The position numbers were made by a program, and so were the translations under genes. DNA of 64,000 nt from Chondrilla cf. caribensis (Eukaryota; Porifera; Demospongiae; Chondrillida; Chondrillidae), in the NCBI GenBank assembly GCA_964020155.1, contig OZ026549.1, positions 765,133 to 829,132 on the forward strand, written 5' to 3'. The notes beneath the pieces are model-generated. The model ran no database searches and was not told the origin of the DNA. It was given only the letters and a program-made list of their open reading frames with translations. Positions within the stretch are counted from its first letter, which is position 1. Each line of letters begins with the position of its first letter. Below, in pieces: positions 1 through 12,556 of this stretch.

Positions 1-2433
1 GGAGATGGATCTGTGGAGGTTGTAGCACTTGATATCACATCATGATAGCATGTTTCACCTAGCATTACTTACTTTGTTCCATTGTATTAAACTCCCTCAC
101 AGCTGGTGACTGACTCCTTCTTCTATCATCACCTCCACCAAGTCCCCATGCTGTGATCCTGTACTTAGCACCATGTACTAGTGAGGAGAATGTTCTTGAT
201 GACAACATACCATTATTCCCATACTCTCCCACTACTGGTACTCCAAGGTCCAGTCTGTGGTATCCAATGATAACCCTCTCAATACCACTAGGTATGTTAC
301 CAATGTTCACAGTGATACTGGTATTAGTACTGGTTGTACTAGTTATAGAGAAATCAGTGAGGGTACCTAGTAAAATGAACAGAAATTATGTAATTAAATT
401 GACTCAAATGTGGAGGTCGTGTAAAAAAGGCGGGATGGTACATGTATTAGGAGCAAAGCAGAAAAAATGGCTGCCTGATCCACTTCACCGTTAGGAATGT
501 CCAATGATTTATACCGCTGGATTGACAGTATACACTACACATAACATACATAATATTATGTTACAAAATCAATATCTGAAGAGAAACAACACATAGTAAC
601 TATTACCAGTATGTAATGAGTTTTCAGTGAGTTGCTTCAAGATTTCCCCGGTCAAGTGAGTGAAATTGACACAGGATCTCTCTGCACTGAGTGCCTCATA
701 ACTCGTGAAGTATTCTGGACATCTTATCCAGCATGCATTAGCTGTGATAGAGTTTTTATCTATTATTTAGATAAGATAATCCAAAAGAGCTTTGTGTACT
801 TTCCTCAGTATTGTGAGATGATAGAACCATCTAAGAAACCATGCTTTACCCTCAAGATGGAAGATGAATCAGAAAGAGATCATCTAAAAGAGTATCCCCT
901 ATAGCGGGGTAATTTGGCAGGTACATAATTTGGTGAATTTGCTCGAAAGTAGTCAGTCTTGGCCCTTTTTGCTGTTGTTTCAGGCACTGATAAGTGCCAG
1001 GTAGCCCTAGCAGGACCATTCTCAGTGGTGAACTTCCCTATCCCCGCTTTATCTTCACTCAAGGATATAATACGCATAGGAACCTCAAGTAGCACTGTAT
1101 TTCTTTCCCACCATTGCATTTTCAAATGAATTGAATGTTGAATTGAATTTGCAAAAATTTGAACCGGGTCCTAGAGAACTTTTCACACAACATAGTAATC
1201 ATCTACAGATATTTTCAATTTGTCTCAGTTTAAAGGATCCACTAGGCTCTCACTGTAATGGTGATTTGATATGTTAAGGACATAGCCCTATCAAGGCTAT
1301 GTCCTTAACATATTATTAAAAGTGTATTTTAGAATTACGATTGTATTTATATTCATTATCAATACAGTGATTGACATTATTGGAGTACCAATGAAATGTG
1401 GATACTCCTACTGTGTAATCAGGACATTTACATGTCTGGAAGGTGTAGTACAGTCTGTCCTCACACAATACACTACTCACCATTGGATAGGAACAGGTAA
1501 TGGTAGATACCAGAACAATTCCATTCGAAATTCACAAAATTGTTGAAAGCTCTATCTCTTATGACTACAGTAGCAGTAGATCCATTTATAATCAGATGAA
1601 CATCTTCACTAGTGTCAATTGGTATGGTGTGTCCATAATATGAGAACCTAGCCCCTCTACTGCTCACTCTACACTCAATCCTCCCATCTCCACTATCATT
1701 GTTTGGTGGTTGTAGTTGTTGCTTGTCAGTGATGACTCTCTCATTGAATATCAGTCTCCCATAACTGTGAACAACTTGACCACCTAAAGTACACAGTATG
1801 AAGTAGACCAGTGTATCACCATGAGTATGTACACACTGTACTAGTAATATGCACTTGCAAACACTGACCATTAACCTTCAGTTGAAACTGTTGACTAGCT
1901 TCCCTTTTTTGAGCAGTGACATTACAGGTGTATGTCCCTCCATCACTTGTAGAGGTTATGTTGATGGCTATAATATTGTTGATGACCTTTCTCCCATCAT
2001 ATCCTGTTTGTTGACACGGTCCATTTGGACATGTCCAGTAATAGTTAATCTGTAGTCCATGTGGTATTCCACTGACTCTACAAACTAGAATAAGAGTTGT
2101 TCCTAGTGGTAGAGAACCTGTAGAGTTGAGGGTTGAACTGACTGTGTATCCATCAATCACAACATTAGTAGTAGGAGACTGAGCCCCTGGAATACATAGG
2201 GATAATAAAAGAGAAGGCAGAGTCACACATCCACTTCCAATACCTCTAGTGGACATGCATACTGATAATTTAACATTTGATTCTACGTACAGTTACGTTT
2301 TATATATTTCAAAATGAGATGTATTCTTTAGAATTAAATTCACTTTGTTGGTATTACCTGCCACCACCACCACCCAGCTGAGTATCCCCAGCCCCATCAC
2401 CACAGTCCACAGTATTGATGTCTGTTTGACCAT
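1..2433 (-). CDS. Gene A: class I Ig-Ig-FN3-FN3 receptor, 3' part beyond left edge
   Basis: Exons by position, first to last: 2358-2433 (signal peptide), 1869-2186 (Ig1), 1481-1783 (Ig2), 73-366 (FN3-1) and 1-10, which is the first bases of the FN3-2 exon. Every intron is phase 1 and the exon lengths are multiples of three after the first. The start is the ATG of MVKQTSILWTVV, a hydrophobic 25-residue leader. Ig1 shows LVCRVSG, then YYWTCPNGPC, then DGGTYTC, the B-strand Cys, core Trp and F-strand Cys of an Ig fold. Ig2 has IECRVSS and WNCSGIYHY. FN3-1 ends in AVREFNTMEQSK before a GTAAGT donor. Second FN3, stalk, membrane segment and tail lie outside the window. A binding role in adhesion or recognition at the cell surface is inferred from the domains only. 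Intron 3 (367-1480) holds a transposon fragment and a perfect hairpin. Confidence 0.85.
898..1125. mobile_element. Truncated MITE (CCGTATAGCGGG family) in intron 3 of gene A
   Basis: Begins with CTATAGCGGGGTAATTTGGC and shares the internal TTTCAGGCACTGA-AAGTGCC and CAGGACCATTC blocks with the full element at 4315-4830. The far terminal repeat is missing. It sits at the same place as the copy in gene E. Confidence 0.75.
1269..1313. repeat. Perfect 19-base hairpin in intron 3 of gene A
   Basis: Left arm ATATGTTAAGGACATAGCC at 1269-1287, loop of 7 bases, perfect inverse at 1295-1313. I did not see it in the corresponding intron of gene E. Confidence 0.9.
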
Positions 2434-2582
2434 ATCCTCTCCACTGTAGTCTGAACACACTACAAACCTACTAAGTTGATCTCTACACTCTCTACTGATA
2501 GTCTACACTCACTGAGACTAGAATGAGCAGTTCCACACTGGGACCACTTTAAATAGCGCACACACCAGCGGTCGCTAATGCA
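2434..2582 (-). promoter_or_regulatory. Gene A promoter and 5' UTR
   Basis: TATTTAAA box at 2548-2555 on the minus strand, 115 bases upstream of the ATG. The stretch between box and ATG is nearly identical in all eleven visible promoters. Confidence 0.7.
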
Positions 2583-3350
2583 CTTGTTGACGGTTCACCT
2601 CTGAATCAATGATTTCCTATCTACTCTTTATCAATATTGTTGCCATGGTGATGATATTCCGCTATCATGTTGGTTGCATGCACTCAGTGCACAGTACATT
2701 GCCTTATAAGCCAATGAGAACAGTGTGTACGTATGTTAGATACACTGAATTTGTACAGTCGGTGGTGTTTTGTTCATTCCCATTCATCTGTAGCAGGAGG
2801 ACATTTTCACTTCACTCAGCTTCAATTTGTGGTTCAACTGTGTATAGTCTTCATTGTAGTCTGATAAACATTTCCTTATAAGTCATTGTAGTGCTACATT
2901 GTGTCACCAAACAGAAAGTACCTGTTTCAACTGACATTTTCCAGGTGTCTAGCTTGTGGGCTAGTACATAATACACGTTCTTATACAAACCATTCTCATA
3001 TTATGCATGTACGTATGTACACAGATACATATATCCAAAGAGATATGTGTACGTATGTCTAAGACATTACACCACATCGCCACAATTGATGTGGTGTTAT
3101 AACTTATCTCTCATCTAGTAGAAAGGGCTGTATTGAACATTGTCAAGTTTACTGTGTCTAATAGGCACTTGTATATACTTCACTTTATATTTGTGATTCA
3201 TGTTTGTGTAACACAGAATTGCTGTGCTATATAATCAATGTTGATCAATGTGCTCAAATTGACTATTAAATTACTGATATGAATATTAGTGATGTGCTTG
3301 TTATTACAGAATTTAGGTATATATAATATTATCAATTGATAATATTAATG
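2583..3350. other. Intergenic spacer between genes A and B (class I type)
   Basis: No gene seen. Contains the block GTTGCCATGGTGATGATAT (about 2639-2657) and CTTATAAGCCAATGAGAACA, both repeated upstream of B to G. The right half is the region downstream of the gene B 3' UTR. Confidence 0.75.
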
Positions 3351-3471
<121 letters not shown>

Positions 3472-3474
3472 GTG

Positions 3475-6400
3475 TCACTCTTCATCTTTCTTCTTGTTCT
3501 TCTTCTGTGTCTTGTCCACTTCAGCATAAAGTCCTTCCACAGTAGCTGAAGGTGTTGGTTGAGTAGCGTTCTCCTCTCCATCTTGTTGTTGTGGAGTGGA
3601 GTCACTATCAGCTGAAGGCTCATAGCCTAGTCCAGTGTCAGGTGGTGGAGAGGGTTGTTTCTGCTCTATTGACTGAAAAGCCTTTGCTTTCTTGTCTTTC
3701 TTTCCTTTCTTCTTTGGTTTGTTGACCTCGGCATAAAGCATCTCTCCATGAGGGTCTACCGGGTGTTCTTTCTCTTCAATTGTCTTCTCTTTCCCTTTCT
3801 TCTTCTTCGGTTTATCCACCTCAGCATAGAGTAGCTCTGGATCCTGAACATCTTGTTTCTTCATTTTGTTGTCATCTGTCTTGATCCCCTTTCTTTGCTC
3901 TTCATACCTTTCATCAGTAGTGTCCTTGTCCTCTTCACACCCCAATGATATAGCTGGTTGAGGTTGTAGTTTGACATCCACGTCATCATAGAGTCCTCCA
4001 GTATTGTAGTTGTCCTGTCGATGTTCTCCTGTTGGTAGAATATATTCATGTACATCTTGTTCCCCAGCCTGTAATGTGCTGTAGAGTACCGGTTGATCAT
4101 GGAGTGTTGTTCTGTTCCTCTTTCCTCTTCTTGTCCTCACAATTGCAATAGTACAAATGATGATTACTAGTACAGAGACCAGTAGTAGTGTGATCCCTCC
4201 AGCAGCTGCTCCGATGATTAGAGTGAGAGCATCTAATATCCAATTATTACATAATAGTACATACATGTTAAGATTTTCATAGCATACTGGCAAGACTATT
4301 AAGACTTATACTGGTACCGTATATCGGGAAAATTGGCGGGTACAAAATTTGGTGGATTTGCTGAAAAAGGTTATTGGCAGTTTTAAATTTGGCGGATTTG
4401 CCCAAAAATATTCTATTCCTTTCAGTCTTGGCCCGTTTCGCCGTTGTTTCAGGCACTCAGAAGTGCCTGGTAGCCTTAACAGGACCATTCTTAGTGGTGT
4501 ACGTCCCTATCTTTGCTCTGTCGTCGACCAGGGTATAATTAGCATAGGAACCTTGAGTAGTACTGCATTACTTTCTTTCCCACCGTCCCATTTTCGTAAG
4601 GCATCAAAACTTGCCTCATGCGTTCATTCATTTGCTCTGTTCTTTCTTAGAAAGAGTGTTATATTTGTGCACGGGTCTTTCCTTTAGTAGATACTGCAAA
4701 GGAGCCATGGTTGTACTCTTTATTGACGTTACACAATGAATTGGAACAAATTTTGACGGTTTTTATATTTGGTGGATTTCGTGAAAACTACCAAATTAAA
4801 ACCTTCGCCAATATTTCCCGCTATACGGTATATATTAACATACTGGTAAGACCATGTATTATTCCAATATTGTTACACTAATGTTAACTGTATCATATTT
4901 CCTATAGTCATCGAGTGTGCCTCACTCAATTACATATAGTGTGCATGACTACAGGATTGAATTGTGCAATTTATGTATTTACATATGTTTACAGTAAGGA
5001 TGCAGATTCTTATATTATGTGATCACGTTAGTGACACTGCTATGATAGGACGCAGAGAGAAAAAAATGGAACTGTTGTCATAAGAAGGTTACCGTAGTAA
5101 TTACACCTGTAGCAAGACTTAGTATAGCTGTCAGTAAAAGAACAGTTTACTTGAGGTAGGCTCCGTTGTGACTGAACTGGAGTTCAAAGATGGTGAACCT
5201 ACATGGATATGATATAAAACAGCCATTTATAATTCTGATAACATGATATTATACAGATTAGCATAATACATTTAATAATGCATGAAGTAATATGTACGCT
5301 TTTCATTGCTATTTCAACTCTATTATCTTACTTGTGGTAGTAGTATCTGATGGTGGAACATTAGATGAAGGCTCTGTTTCAGGACTGGTCGTATTTCCAT
5401 TTTGTGTTGTAGGTTTTGATTCGACTGTAGTTGGCTGGGTTGTTGTTGGAGATGCTGATGTATCTGTTGCCCCTAGTTAATAAAACCAAAGTTTCATTGA
5501 TTGTACATTCAATTTTAATAATAATAATATATACCATTCAAATACCATTCTCAATTCCTCCAACTCTAACTCACTTGTACTCTCCACTGTTGAGTTATGT
5601 ACATAACTAATAGGTTGACTTCCTCCCCCACCTCCAGCTGAGTTGACAGCTACCACTGTGATGTTGTTGTAGGTCTGCCCTCTCTCTAGTCCTGTTAAGT
5701 TGTAGTAGTTGATGTTGTTTGTAGTGTGGATCTCTTGTTGTGTTCCATTTTGTGTAGTGTATTTGATGATGTAATGTCGTATGTCTCCATTAGTTTCTCT
5801 AGGTGGTATCCAGTTTAGTTCAATCCCTTCATCACACACTCTAGTTATAGTGAGGTATCTTGGAGGAGATGGGCCTATGTAGAAATAAAATACGTGAGAT
5901 ATTAAGGACTGGAGGTTCAATATTATGCAACATATGCATATTCATCTGACTTTTTTCCAAAGTGGTAACCTCCCTCACAGCTGGTGACTGACTCCTTCTT
6001 CTAAAACCACTCCCACTAAGTCCCCATGCTGTGATCCTGTACTTAGCACCAGGTACTAGTGAGGAGAATTCTCTTGATCTACTGGTCCCACCATTATTCA
6101 CATACTTTCCTACTACTGGTACTCCAAGGTCCAGTCTGTGATATCCAATGATAACCCTATCAATACCACTAGGTATGGTACCAAAGTTCACAGTTATACT
6201 GTTTTCAGCACCGCGTGTACCAGTTATAGATACATCAAGGAGGGTACCTATGAATTGCGTACATAAACTGTATAATAAGTCAATAAAAGTATACATATGT
6301 GTGTGTGCATGCAGGAAGACTTAGTCAGTCAGTTTCATTAGCGGGCATAATCACTATTTGCAGGTGTCCACAAGCATGGTATTGAAGAATACTGAGTAAA

Positions 6401-7370
6401 TGTGTTATTATCTGTTGAACGCTTTTTGTCTGTATGTATATTCTCACATGATACACTACTCACCTCTTGATAAGAACAGGTAGTGGAAGATACCAGCACA
6501 ATCCCCTTCAACATTCACAAAATTGTTGAGTTTTTCATCATCTATGTCAGCAGTAGCAGTATGTTGCGTTTTGGTCTGATGAATGTCATAATTGAACATA
6601 GCCCCTCCACTGCTCACTCTACACTCAATCTTCCCATCTCCTCTATCACTGTTTGGTGGTTGTAGTTGTTGTTTGTCAGTGATGACTCTCTCATGGAGTA
6701 TCAGTCTCCCATAACTGTGAACAACTTTCCCACCTAAAGTACACAGTATGAAGTAGACCAGTGTATCACCATGGGTATGTACACACCGTACTAGTAATAT
6801 GCACTTGCAAACACTGACCAGTAACCTTCAGTTGAAACTGTTGACTAGCTCCCCTTCCTACAGCAGTGACATTACAGGTGTATGTCCCCCCATCACTTGT
6901 AGAGGTTATGTTGATGGCTATAATATTGTTGTTGATCTTTCTCCCAGCATATCCTGTTTGTTGACACGGTCCGTTTGGACATGTCCAGTTATAGTTAGTC
7001 TGTAGTCCATGTGGTATTCCACTGATTCTACAAACTAGAATAACAGTTGTTCCTAGTTGTAGAGTAGCTTTAGAGTTGAGGGTTGAACTGACTGTGTAGC
7101 CATCAATCACCACTTTAGTGTGAGAGTGACCCCCTGTAATGCACAAACATGATACAAAGAAGGTCATTGTTGAATACTATGGCTATGTCCTTTCCCAATC
7201 CCTATGGTGTGAACGTGCTAGTGGAGTAGTCATAAATTTAGTTTCTAGGTGAAATGTGTTTATCCGAATCTCATTTCTTTGGTATTACCTGCCTCCACCA
7301 CCACCACCACCCAGCTGAGTATCCCCAGCCCCATCACCACAGTCCACAGTATTGATGTCTGTTTGACCAT
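3475..7370 (-). CDS. Gene B: class I Ig-Ig-FN3-FN3 receptor with ITIM-like LYAEV tail
   Basis: Eight exons: 7289-7370, 6819-7133, 6464-6733, 5951-6247, 5575-5874, 5332-5472, 5151-5198 and 3475-4232, giving about 736 residues. Order: signal peptide 1-27, Ig1 28-132, Ig2 133-222, FN3-1 223-321, FN3-2 322-421, Thr/Ser/Pro stalk 422-484, membrane helix about 490-516, tail to 736. FN3-2 has the hallmarks ELNWIPPRE, YIIKYTT, YYNLTGLERGQTY and AVNSAG. The helix GGITLLLVSVLVIIICTIAIV is followed by the stop-transfer stretch RTRRGKRNR. The tail has VLYSTL and LLYAEV, which fit the ITIM consensus [ILVS]xYxx[ILV], plus GLYDDV, MLYAEV and GLYAEV, which fit it loosely. Lysine runs follow each LYAEV. Such motifs, when phosphorylated, recruit SH2 phosphatases or kinases in known receptors; that role is inferred here. 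Its Ig2 is 11 residues shorter than in sister genes. The intron 4233-5150 carries a transposon. Confidence 0.9.
4233..5150 (-). other. Intron before the tail exon of gene B
   Basis: Contains the 516-base MITE at 4315-4830. The remainder (4831-5150) is homologous to the same intron in D and F; nothing else seen. Confidence 0.75.
4315..4830. mobile_element. Full-length MITE (CCGTATAGCGGG family) in gene B
   Basis: A 516-base element with terminal inverted repeats: TACCGTATATCGGGAAAATT at the left and the inverse of TACCGTATAGCGGGAAATAT at the right. The outermost TA on each side is consistent with a TA target duplication as in Tc1/mariner-type elements. It has no transposase frame. Its AT-rich interior has repeated TTTGGTGGATTT motifs. 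It lies in the intron before the tail exon of gene B. Confidence 0.85.
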
Positions 7371-7520
7371 ATCCTCTCCACTGTAGTCTGAACACACTAC
7401 AAACCTACTAAGTTGATCTCTACACTCTCTACTGATAGTCTACACTCACTGAGACTAGAATGAGCAGTTCCACACTGGGACCACTTTAAATAGTGTACAC
7501 ACCAGCGGTCGCTTATATAC
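7371..7520 (-). promoter_or_regulatory. Gene B promoter and 5' UTR
   Basis: TATTTAAA box at 7485-7492, 115 bases from the ATG, followed by the shared GGTCCCAGTGTGGAACTGC block that probably holds the start of transcription. Confidence 0.7.
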
Positions 7521-8430
7521 TTGTTGACAGTTCACTTCCGAATCAATGGTTTCCTATCTACTCTTTATCAATATTGTTGCCATGGTGATGATATTCTGCT
7601 ATCATGTTGGTTGCATGCACTCAGGTGTGTAGTACATTGCCTTATAAGCCAATGAGAACAGTGTGTGCATATGTTAGATACACTGAATTTGTACAGTCGG
7701 TGGTGTTTTGTTTATTCCCATTCATCTGTAGCAGGAGGACATTTTCACTTCACTCAACTTAAATTTGTGGTTCAACTGTGTATAGTCTTCATTGTAGTCT
7801 GATAAACATTTCCTTATAAGTCACTGTAGTGTTACATTGTGTCACCAAACAGGAAGTTCCCCTTTACAACTGACATTCTCCAGGTGTCTACTATGTGGAT
7901 TAGTACGTAATACATAATATTGTTGCACAAGCCATTCGTAGGTGAATGTATGTACACAGATACATATATCCAAAGAGATGTGTATCTAGAACATTACACC
8001 ACATCACCACCGTTGATGTGGTGGTATATCTTAGCACTGATTATCACTCAATTAAGTGCTAAGTTTATTATCGTGTATGTGGATGGAATGTACAGTGATG
8101 GTCTTGAAGGTAACAGCGTTTGACTGTGCCCGTGGATCATTCTAGAAGTTTTTGGATTGTATCTCATTAAATTTGTTTAACTTTCTCATCTAGTAGGAAA
8201 GTACTGTATGTAACAAGTTTGTAGTGTCTGATCTGCTCTTGTATATACTTCACATATATTTTTGTTTCATGTTTGTGTAACACAGAATTGCTATGCTATT
8301 ATAATCAATGTTCAATGATCAATGTGCTCAAATTGACTCTATATACTGTATTACTGATATGAATATAAGTGATGTGTTCATTATTACAGAATTTAGGTAT
8401 AATATTACTAATTGATAATATCAATATGCA
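7521..8430. other. Intergenic spacer between genes B and C
   Basis: Copy of the class I spacer, with the same conserved upstream blocks; no coding frame conserved among copies. Confidence 0.75.
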
Positions 8431-8564
<134 letters not shown>

Positions 8565-8567
8565 GTG

Positions 8568-11500
8568 TCACTCTTCATCTTTCTTCTTGTTCTTCTTCTG
8601 TGTCTTGTCCACTTCAGTATAGAGTCCTTCCACAATAGCTGAAGGTGTTGGTTGAGTAGTGTTCTCCTCTCCATCTTGTTGTTGCGGAGTAGAGTCACTA
8701 TCAGCTGAAGGCTCATAACCTAGTCCAGTGTCAGGTGGTGGAGAGGGTTGTTTCTGCTCTATCAACTGTGGAACCTTTGCTTTCTTATCTTTCTTTCCTT
8801 TCTTCTTTGGTTTGTTGACCTCGGCATAAAGCATCTCTCCCTGAGGGTCTACTGGGTGTTCTTTCTCTTCGATCCTCTTCTCTTTCCCTTTCTTCTTCTT
8901 CGGTTTATCCACCTCAGCATAAAGTAGCTCTGGATCCTGAACGTCTTGTTTCTTCATTTTGTTGTCATCTGTCTTGTTCTCCTTCCTTTGCTTATCATGC
9001 CTTGTATCACTGGTGTCTTTATTCTCTTCCTGACCTGATGGTTTAGCTGGTTGAGGCTGTATTTTGACATTCACATCATCATAGAGTCCTCCAGTATTGT
9101 AGTTGTCTTGTTGATGTTCTCCTGTTGGTAGAGTATATTCATGTACATCTCGTTCCCCAGCCTGTAGTGTGCTGTAGAGTACCGGTTGATCGTGGAGTGT
9201 TGTTCTGTTCCTCTTTCCTCTTCTTGTCCTCACAATTGCAATAGTACAAATGATGATTACTAGTACAGAGACCAGTAGTAGTGTGATCCCTCCAGCAGCT
9301 GCTCCAATGATGGGAATGGGAACGTCTGTATCAGGAGTAGTTGCTAGATTATCTAATTGTGCAGGAGGGGATTATATTATGACAATGGCAACAACCTCAA
9401 TGTTTATAATACATTCATAGTTATTAAGCTTCATGTCAAGGTTTGTACCAATTGTGTGACTTCCTCATGGTGATAATAGTGGAAGTGGAGTGAGGAGAAA
9501 GGATCATTATTTACATAATATTATTATAAATACAGTTAATGTAGTAGTGATATACGTATGTGATATTTTTCTAATACTTTACTGAATGGATTGACATATG
9601 CAATGTTCATTCTGAATTAGAATATTGATTCGTGGCAACCTCTGCAAATGTTGTGCTTGATTTAGGTGTACCTGTGATCCTGGTTGTGGAAGATGGTGTA
9701 GGTGTTCCCGGTAACTCTAATTGAGAGCAAAAATAATAATTATGATTGGAGTGAGAGCATCTAATATGTGAGTAATACATAATAGTACATACGTATTAAG
9801 CAAGCCATAACATACTGACTATTAAGACCCACACTGGTACTAACATACTGGCAAGATCATGTATAAATCTGATGTACACTGAATGTCAACTTTGTCATAT
9901 CTCATTGAGTCCCTGAGTATGCCTCACTCATATAGATGTGCATGACAATAGGATTGAATTGTGCAATTAATGCATATTGTGTTTAGAGAAGGATGCAGAT
10001 TCCAATATTATGAGATTGAGCTAGTGATACCACTATGATAGGACACAGTGCAAAATTATAGCTTGTGTCATTAGAAGGTTGTAATTATGCCTGTAGCAAG
10101 ACTTATAGTATGGCTGTAAGTAGTCAAGTATCAGTAGCGATAGCAGTTTACTTGAGGTGGGCTCCGTTGTAACTGAACTGGAGTCCGAAGATGGTGAACC
10201 TACATGAATATGATATAAAACAGCCACTTAAAATCAAGATACATGAATATATATACAGGTTAGAGATAAGCACAGCACATTAAGAATGTATATATTAATT
10301 CATGCACACAGAGTTGTTATTTCAACTCTATTATCTTACTTGTGGTAGTAGTATCTGATTTTGGAATATTAGATGAAGGGCTCATCATATTGTCATTTTG
10401 TGTTGTAGATCCTGATTCAACCGTAGTAGTCTGGGTTCTTGTTGGAGATACTGATGTTCCTGTTGCCTCTAGTCAATGAAACCAACATTTCATTAATTGT
10501 ACATTTAATAATTTAATGATAAATCCCATTCAAATGCTTCTCTTAATACCTCCAACTCTAACTCACTTGTACTCTCCACTGTTGGGTTGTGTACATAACT
10601 TGTTATAACTTGACTTCTTCCCCCACCTCCAGCTGAGTTGACAGCTACCACTGTGATGATGCGGTAGATCTGTCCTCTCTCTAGTCCTGTTAAGTTGTAG
10701 TAGTTGGTGTTGTTTGTAGTGTTGATCTCTTGTTGTGTTCCATCTTGTGTAGTGTATTTGATGATGTAATGTCGTATGTCTCCATTAGGTTCTCTAGGTG
10801 GTATCCAGTTTAGTTCAATCCCATTATCAAACACTCTAGTTATAGTGAGGTGTCTTGGACGAGATGGATCTGTGTAGAATTAGATAGTACTTGAGGTACA
10901 ATATTACATGACGTGTGTATTCCTGTACATCAACTCACTTTGTTCCATTGTAGTAACCTCCCTCACAGCTGGAGACTGACTCCTTCTTCTATCATCACTT
11001 CCACCAAGTTTCCATGCTGTAATCCTGTACTTAGCACCAGGTACTAGTGAGGAGAATGTTCTTGATGGCCCCATACCATGATTCACATACTCTCCTACTA
11101 CTGGTACTCCAAGGTCCAGTCTGTGATATCCAATGATAACCCTCTCATTACCACTAGTACCAATGTTCACCTTGATAGTGGTATCAGTACTGGTTGTACC
11201 AGTTATAGAGACATCTGAGAGGGTACTTATCAATTCTGTAGACAGACAATATAATAAGTTGAGTAATGTGTATGTATGTGTATATATACAGTCAGTGTGA
11301 TTTGCAAATGATGTGTTGAATAACAATGACAAAGTTGGGCACATTCTCAATATTGTAGATGTCTTCATTTATGGTATTAAAGATATTGAAGAGGCGTGTT
11401 CTTATATATTCTGAAATTTCTTGTCCATATGACATTGTACGTGCATGATACGCTACTCACCATAAAATAAAAACATGTAGTGGTAGATACCAGCACAATT

Positions 11501-12406
11501 CCCGTCAAAATTTACAAAATTGTTGAAAGCTCTATCTCTTATGACTACAGTAGCAGTAGATCCATTTCTGATCTGATGAACATCTCCATTAGTGTCACCT
11601 GCTATATGGCGTCCATGATATGAGAATCTAGCATCTCCACTGCTCACTCTACACTCTATCCTCCCATCTCCACTATCATTGTTTGGTGGTCGTAGTTGTT
11701 GTTTGTCAGTGATGACTCTCTCATGGAATATCAATCTTCCATAACTGTGAACAACTAGACCACCTAAAGTACACAGTATGAAGTAGACCAGTGTATCGCC
11801 ATGGGTATGTACACACTGTACTAGTGATATGCACTTGCAAACACTGACCAGTAACCTTCAGTTGAAACTGTTGACTAGCTTCCCTTCCTTGAGCAATGAC
11901 ATTACAGGTGTATGTCCCTCCATCACTTGTAGAGGTTATGTTGATGGCTATAATATTATCATTGATCTTTCTCCCAGCATATCCTGTTTGTTGACACGGT
12001 CCATTTGGACATGTCCAGTGATAGTTAGTCTGTAGTCCATGTGGTATTCCACTGATTCTACAAACTAGAACAATAGTTGTTCCTAGTGGTAGAGTATCTG
12101 GAGAGTTGAGGGTTGAACTGACTGTGTATCCATCAATGACTACATTGGTAGTGGTAAGAGAGAGAGTGCCTGAATTACATAGGGATAATAACAGAAAAGG
12201 CTAAGTCACTTATCCTCTCTCAATACCTCTGGTGGACATGTATATCTACTAAGAATTTAACATCTACAGTTCTAAGTTATTTTTCAAATGAGATGTATTC
12301 TTTTGAAATTCACTTTGTTGGTATTACCTGCCTCCACCACCACCACCCAGCTGAGTATCCCCAGCCCCATCACCACAGTCCACAGTATTGATGTCTGTTT
12401 GACCAT
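8568..12406 (-). CDS. Gene C: class I Ig-Ig-FN3-FN3 receptor with LYAEV tail, long stalk
   Basis: Nine exons: 12328-12406, 11849-12169, 11461-11763, 10939-11235, 10567-10869, 10340-10468, 10152-10199, 9672-9716 and 8568-9352, about 769 residues. Signal 1-26, Ig1 27-133, Ig2 134-234, FN3-1 235-333, FN3-2 334-434, stalk 435-508, helix near 521-547. The FN3-1 exon uses an acceptor 9 bases upstream of the family position because the usual AG has become AA; the new site keeps frame. The stalk has a third small exon (9672-9716) seen also in E and, longer, in L. The tail exon begins further upstream than in B, adding NLATTPDTDVP before the helix. The last tyrosine motif reads GLYTEV instead of GLYAEV. 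The frame is open throughout all exons that I translated. The small stalk exons are the least certain part. Confidence 0.88.
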
Positions 12407-12556
12407 ATCCTCTCCACTGTAGTCTGAACACACTACAAACCTACTAAGTTGATCTCTACACTCTCTACTGATAGTCTACACTCACTGAGACTAGAATGAG
12501 CAGTTCCACACTGGGACCGCTTTAAATAGGACACACACCAGCTGTCGCTTATATAC
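12407..12556 (-). promoter_or_regulatory. Gene C promoter and 5' UTR
   Basis: TATTTAAA box at 12521-12528, 115 bases from the ATG. One base differs just downstream of the box (GCGGTCCC for GTGGTCCC). Confidence 0.7.

Larger units (their letters stand above)
367..1480 (-). other. Intron 3 of gene A
   Basis: Non-coding. The part 540-900 is homologous to 22190-22560 in intron 3 of gene E, and includes the MITE fragment and hairpin annotated separately. Plus-strand reading frames here are not conserved between the two copies. Confidence 0.8.

Noticed and set aside
1849..2055. Plus-strand frames of about 68 codons (MHLQTLT...) opposite each Ig1 exon
   Set aside because: They recur because the Ig1 exon is conserved on the minus strand. 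No leader, no domain, and no splice logic support a gene on this strand.
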